From assembly GCA_003151215.1 (NCBI GenBank), contig PLXB01000108.1, forward strand, positions 972-6,895: 5,924 nucleotides of DNA. The letters run 5' to 3'. Source of the DNA: Ignavibacteriota bacterium. GTDB taxonomy: Bacteria > Bacteroidota > Kapaibacteriia > Palsa-1295. The translations under genes and the position numbers were made by a program. The notes below the pieces were generated by a model. The model was not told where the DNA came from. It was given only the letters and a program-made list of their open reading frames with translations, and searched no databases. Shown here piece by piece: positions 4,681-5,924 of this stretch (the first letter of the stretch is position 1; each line of letters begins with the position of its first letter).

Positions 4681-4720
4681 CCCTCACCCCAACCCTCTCC
4701 CGGAGTACCGGGAGAGGGAG
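4681..4720. repeat. Palindromic intergenic repeat, possible ftsZ transcript end
   Basis: CCCTCTCCCGG (4693-4703) pairs perfectly with CCGGGAGAGGG (4708-4718) around an AGTA loop, preceded by CCCTCACCCCAA. Sequences of this CCCTCACCCC-AACCCTCTCCC kind recur between genes in many bacteria. It begins 8 bp after the ftsZ stop, so the 11-bp stem could stop or protect the ftsZ transcript. No T-tract follows on the ftsZ strand, so a classic intrinsic terminator is not supported. On the plus strand a T-rich AGTTTATTT follows, but no plus-strand gene ends there. Confidence 0.7.
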
Positions 4721-4725
4721 TTTAT

Positions 4726-5924
4726 TTAATCCATGATCTTTCTTAAGAAGGTCGGTCTGTCGTCCCTTGCTGCTCTTGGCTGCTGCGGGGCTTCTTCGCG
4801 CTCTCCGGCCATGACGGGTGAATCGGCTGCATCTTCCTGCTCTTCGATCGAAGGAAGCGTGATGCCGCGCCTGAGATAGGCAGGCGTATCGAATTCCTTC
4901 AGGTCGCGCGGACCGCTTGGTACGTGATTGGTTTCGTTCGATGGCGTCAGGCGCACCGGAGTCGAGGCGCGGAAGGCTCCGTTGGATAGGCGCTCGAAGG
5001 CATTTCCGTTCTGCTCGCGCTCGGGCAGCGTGCCGCGATGCGACATGCGCTCGACTCTGGGCAGAGCAGCTTCGGGTTCGGGAATGCGGGCTTCGTCGCG
5101 CCCTTCATTTCTGAGGATCTGTTTGTGCTCTTCATATTCATCCATCGTCATCGGCGCCGTCATGCGCTCCACGCGCGGCGGACGCTTTGTGCCGAGCACT
5201 TCTTCAGCCGATACGTAAGGAATATTGGATTTCTCTTCGCCGGGATCAGAAAGCCCGGTGAAGGTTGGCTTATTATTAAAGCCCGTTGCGATCACGGTGA
5301 CCATGATCTCATCGGTCATCGATTCATCGAGCACAGCTCCGAAAATAATATTGGCATCGTCGCCGGCAGCATCGTGAATGATCTGCGTTGCTTCGGATAC
5401 TTCGAGCAGCGTCATATTTTTCCCGCCGGTGATATTAACGAGTACTCCCTGCGCTCCCTGGATCGAATCGCCTTCAAGATGAGGTGAGCTGATCGCCGTC
5501 TCGGCTGCAATGGCGGCGCGGTGTTCGCCTGCTGCAGTTCCGGCGCCCATGATGGCATCGCCCATATCGCTCATGATCGTGCGAACATCGGCGAAATCGA
5601 CATTGATATATCCGTGCCGCGTGATGAGTTCCGAGATGCCGCGCGTTGCATTATAGAGCACCTGATTGGCGATCTCGAATCCATCAAGAAGCGATGTGCC
5701 TGCCTGCACAAGAGCGAGAAGTTTCTGATTCGGAATAACGATCAGCGTATCGACATTTTTGCGAAGTTCTTCGATGCCTTCTTCTGCCTGCTTCAAGCGG
5801 CGCTTGCCTTCGAAAGAAAAAGGACGCGTAACGATACCCACAACAAGCGAACCTTGCGCCTTTGCAAGCTGTGCAACTTTTGCTGCGCCGCCTGTGCCTG
5901 TGCCGCCGCCCATACCGGCGGTGA
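4726..5924 (-). CDS. ftsZ: Cell division protein FtsZ, N-terminus outside the window
   Basis: FtsZ is the tubulin-like GTPase that polymerises into the division ring. The fragment begins in the tubulin signature, TAGMGGGTGTGG (residues 1-12 here), and holds RPFSFEGKRR, the T7 catalytic loop NVDFADV (107-113, 102 residues after the signature as in E. coli) and GAVLDESMTDEIMVTVIATGF closing the core. About 100 N-terminal residues are missing, so the whole protein would be near 500 residues. That is longer than the 383 of E. coli, owing to a linker of about 180 residues. The linker repeats PRVERM twice (minus strand near 5161-5180 and 5041-5060). Two stretches resemble the conserved C-terminal peptide that binds FtsA and other partners: DTPAYLRRG about 50 residues from the end, and RPTFLRKIMD at the very end. 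The ATG at 5913 is internal. It is the most GC-rich gene in the window. Confidence 0.97.
   Translation of the reverse strand, partial: TAGMGGGTGTGGAAKVAQLAKAQGSLVVGIVTRPFSFEGKRRLKQAEEGIEELRKNVDTLIVIPNQKLLALVQAGTSLLDGFEIANQVLYNATRGISELITRHGYINVDFADVRTIMSDMGDAIMGAGTAAGEHRAAIAAETAISSPHLEGDSIQGAQGVLVNITGGKNMTLLEVSEATQIIHDAAGDDANIIFGAVLDESMTDEIMVTVIATGFNNKPTFTGLSDPGEEKSNIPYVSAEEVLGTKRPPRVERMTAPMTMDEYEEHKQILRNEGRDEARIPEPEAALPRVERMSHRGTLPEREQNGNAFERLSNGAFRASTPVRLTPSNETNHVPSGPRDLKEFDTPAYLRRGITLPSIEEQEDAADSPVMAGEREEAPQQPRAARDDRPTFLRKIMD

Noticed and set aside
4917..5487. Several plus- and minus-strand ORFs of 64-149 codons overlapping ftsZ
   Set aside because: The high GC content of ftsZ opens shadow frames. 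They are Arg/Ser/Cys-rich and lack any domain.
5532..5537. Single CTGCAG (PstI/BsuBI) site in ftsZ
   Set aside because: One occurrence in the window says nothing about the recognition site or avoidance. A genome-wide count would be needed.

Overview
The window reads as bacterial chromosome from a member of the Bacteroidota/Chlorobi (FCB) side of the tree. This placement is tentative. It rests on the style of the FtsZ fragment, the AT-leaning accessory genes and the weak or absent Shine-Dalgarno sequences in front of several of them. The right end (ftsZ, a core cell-division gene) looks visibly more GC-rich than the middle, where the defence genes lie. That fits a horizontally acquired accessory block beside a housekeeping locus.

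Layout, left to right. (1) The 5' end of a DoxX-like membrane protein gene on the minus strand (1-185, running off the window). (2) A two-gene plus-strand toxin-antitoxin operon (315-919): a 62-residue lysine-rich antitoxin-like protein whose stop overlaps the start of a 139-residue PIN-domain (VapC-like) ribonuclease. (3) A relic of a second doxX-like gene start (1003-1038), so the toxin-antitoxin pair sits between two near-identical 36-bp copies of the doxX start. (4) A Type II restriction-modification locus. It has a minus-strand operon of a C5-cytosine DNA methyltransferase (2533-3573) followed 2 nt later by a BsuBI/PstI-family restriction endonuclease (1538-2530), and a convergent plus-strand vsr mismatch endonuclease (1100-1522). 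A perfect 8-bp-arm palindrome upstream of the methyltransferase is a candidate operator. (5) A gene-poor, repeat-rich stretch (3574-4419) with a doubtful 63-codon ORF, two 49-bp direct repeats, a possible 19-codon ORF overlapping the start of a strongly acidic 93-residue unknown protein, and a short sequence resembling widespread dispersed intergenic repeats. (6) A HicB-like antitoxin with no visible HicA partner (4420-4629, minus). (7) An 11-bp-arm palindrome in another common intergenic repeat, then the 3' two thirds or more of ftsZ (4726-5924, minus, 5' end outside the window).

How the genes work together. The methyltransferase should protect host DNA and the nuclease should cut unmethylated DNA. 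Vsr should repair the T:G mismatches produced when 5-methylcytosine deaminates, which explains its place beside a C5 methyltransferase. The PIN toxin-antitoxin pair is a separate addiction or stress module. The most notable points are the pairing of a PstI/BsuBI-type nuclease with a C5 rather than an N6-adenine methyltransferase, the doxX-start repeats around the toxin-antitoxin module, and the 49-bp repeats around the acidic gene. I see no clearly new defence system. The acidic protein with its overlapping small ORF is the least explained piece. No tRNA, rRNA, CRISPR array or transposase was seen.
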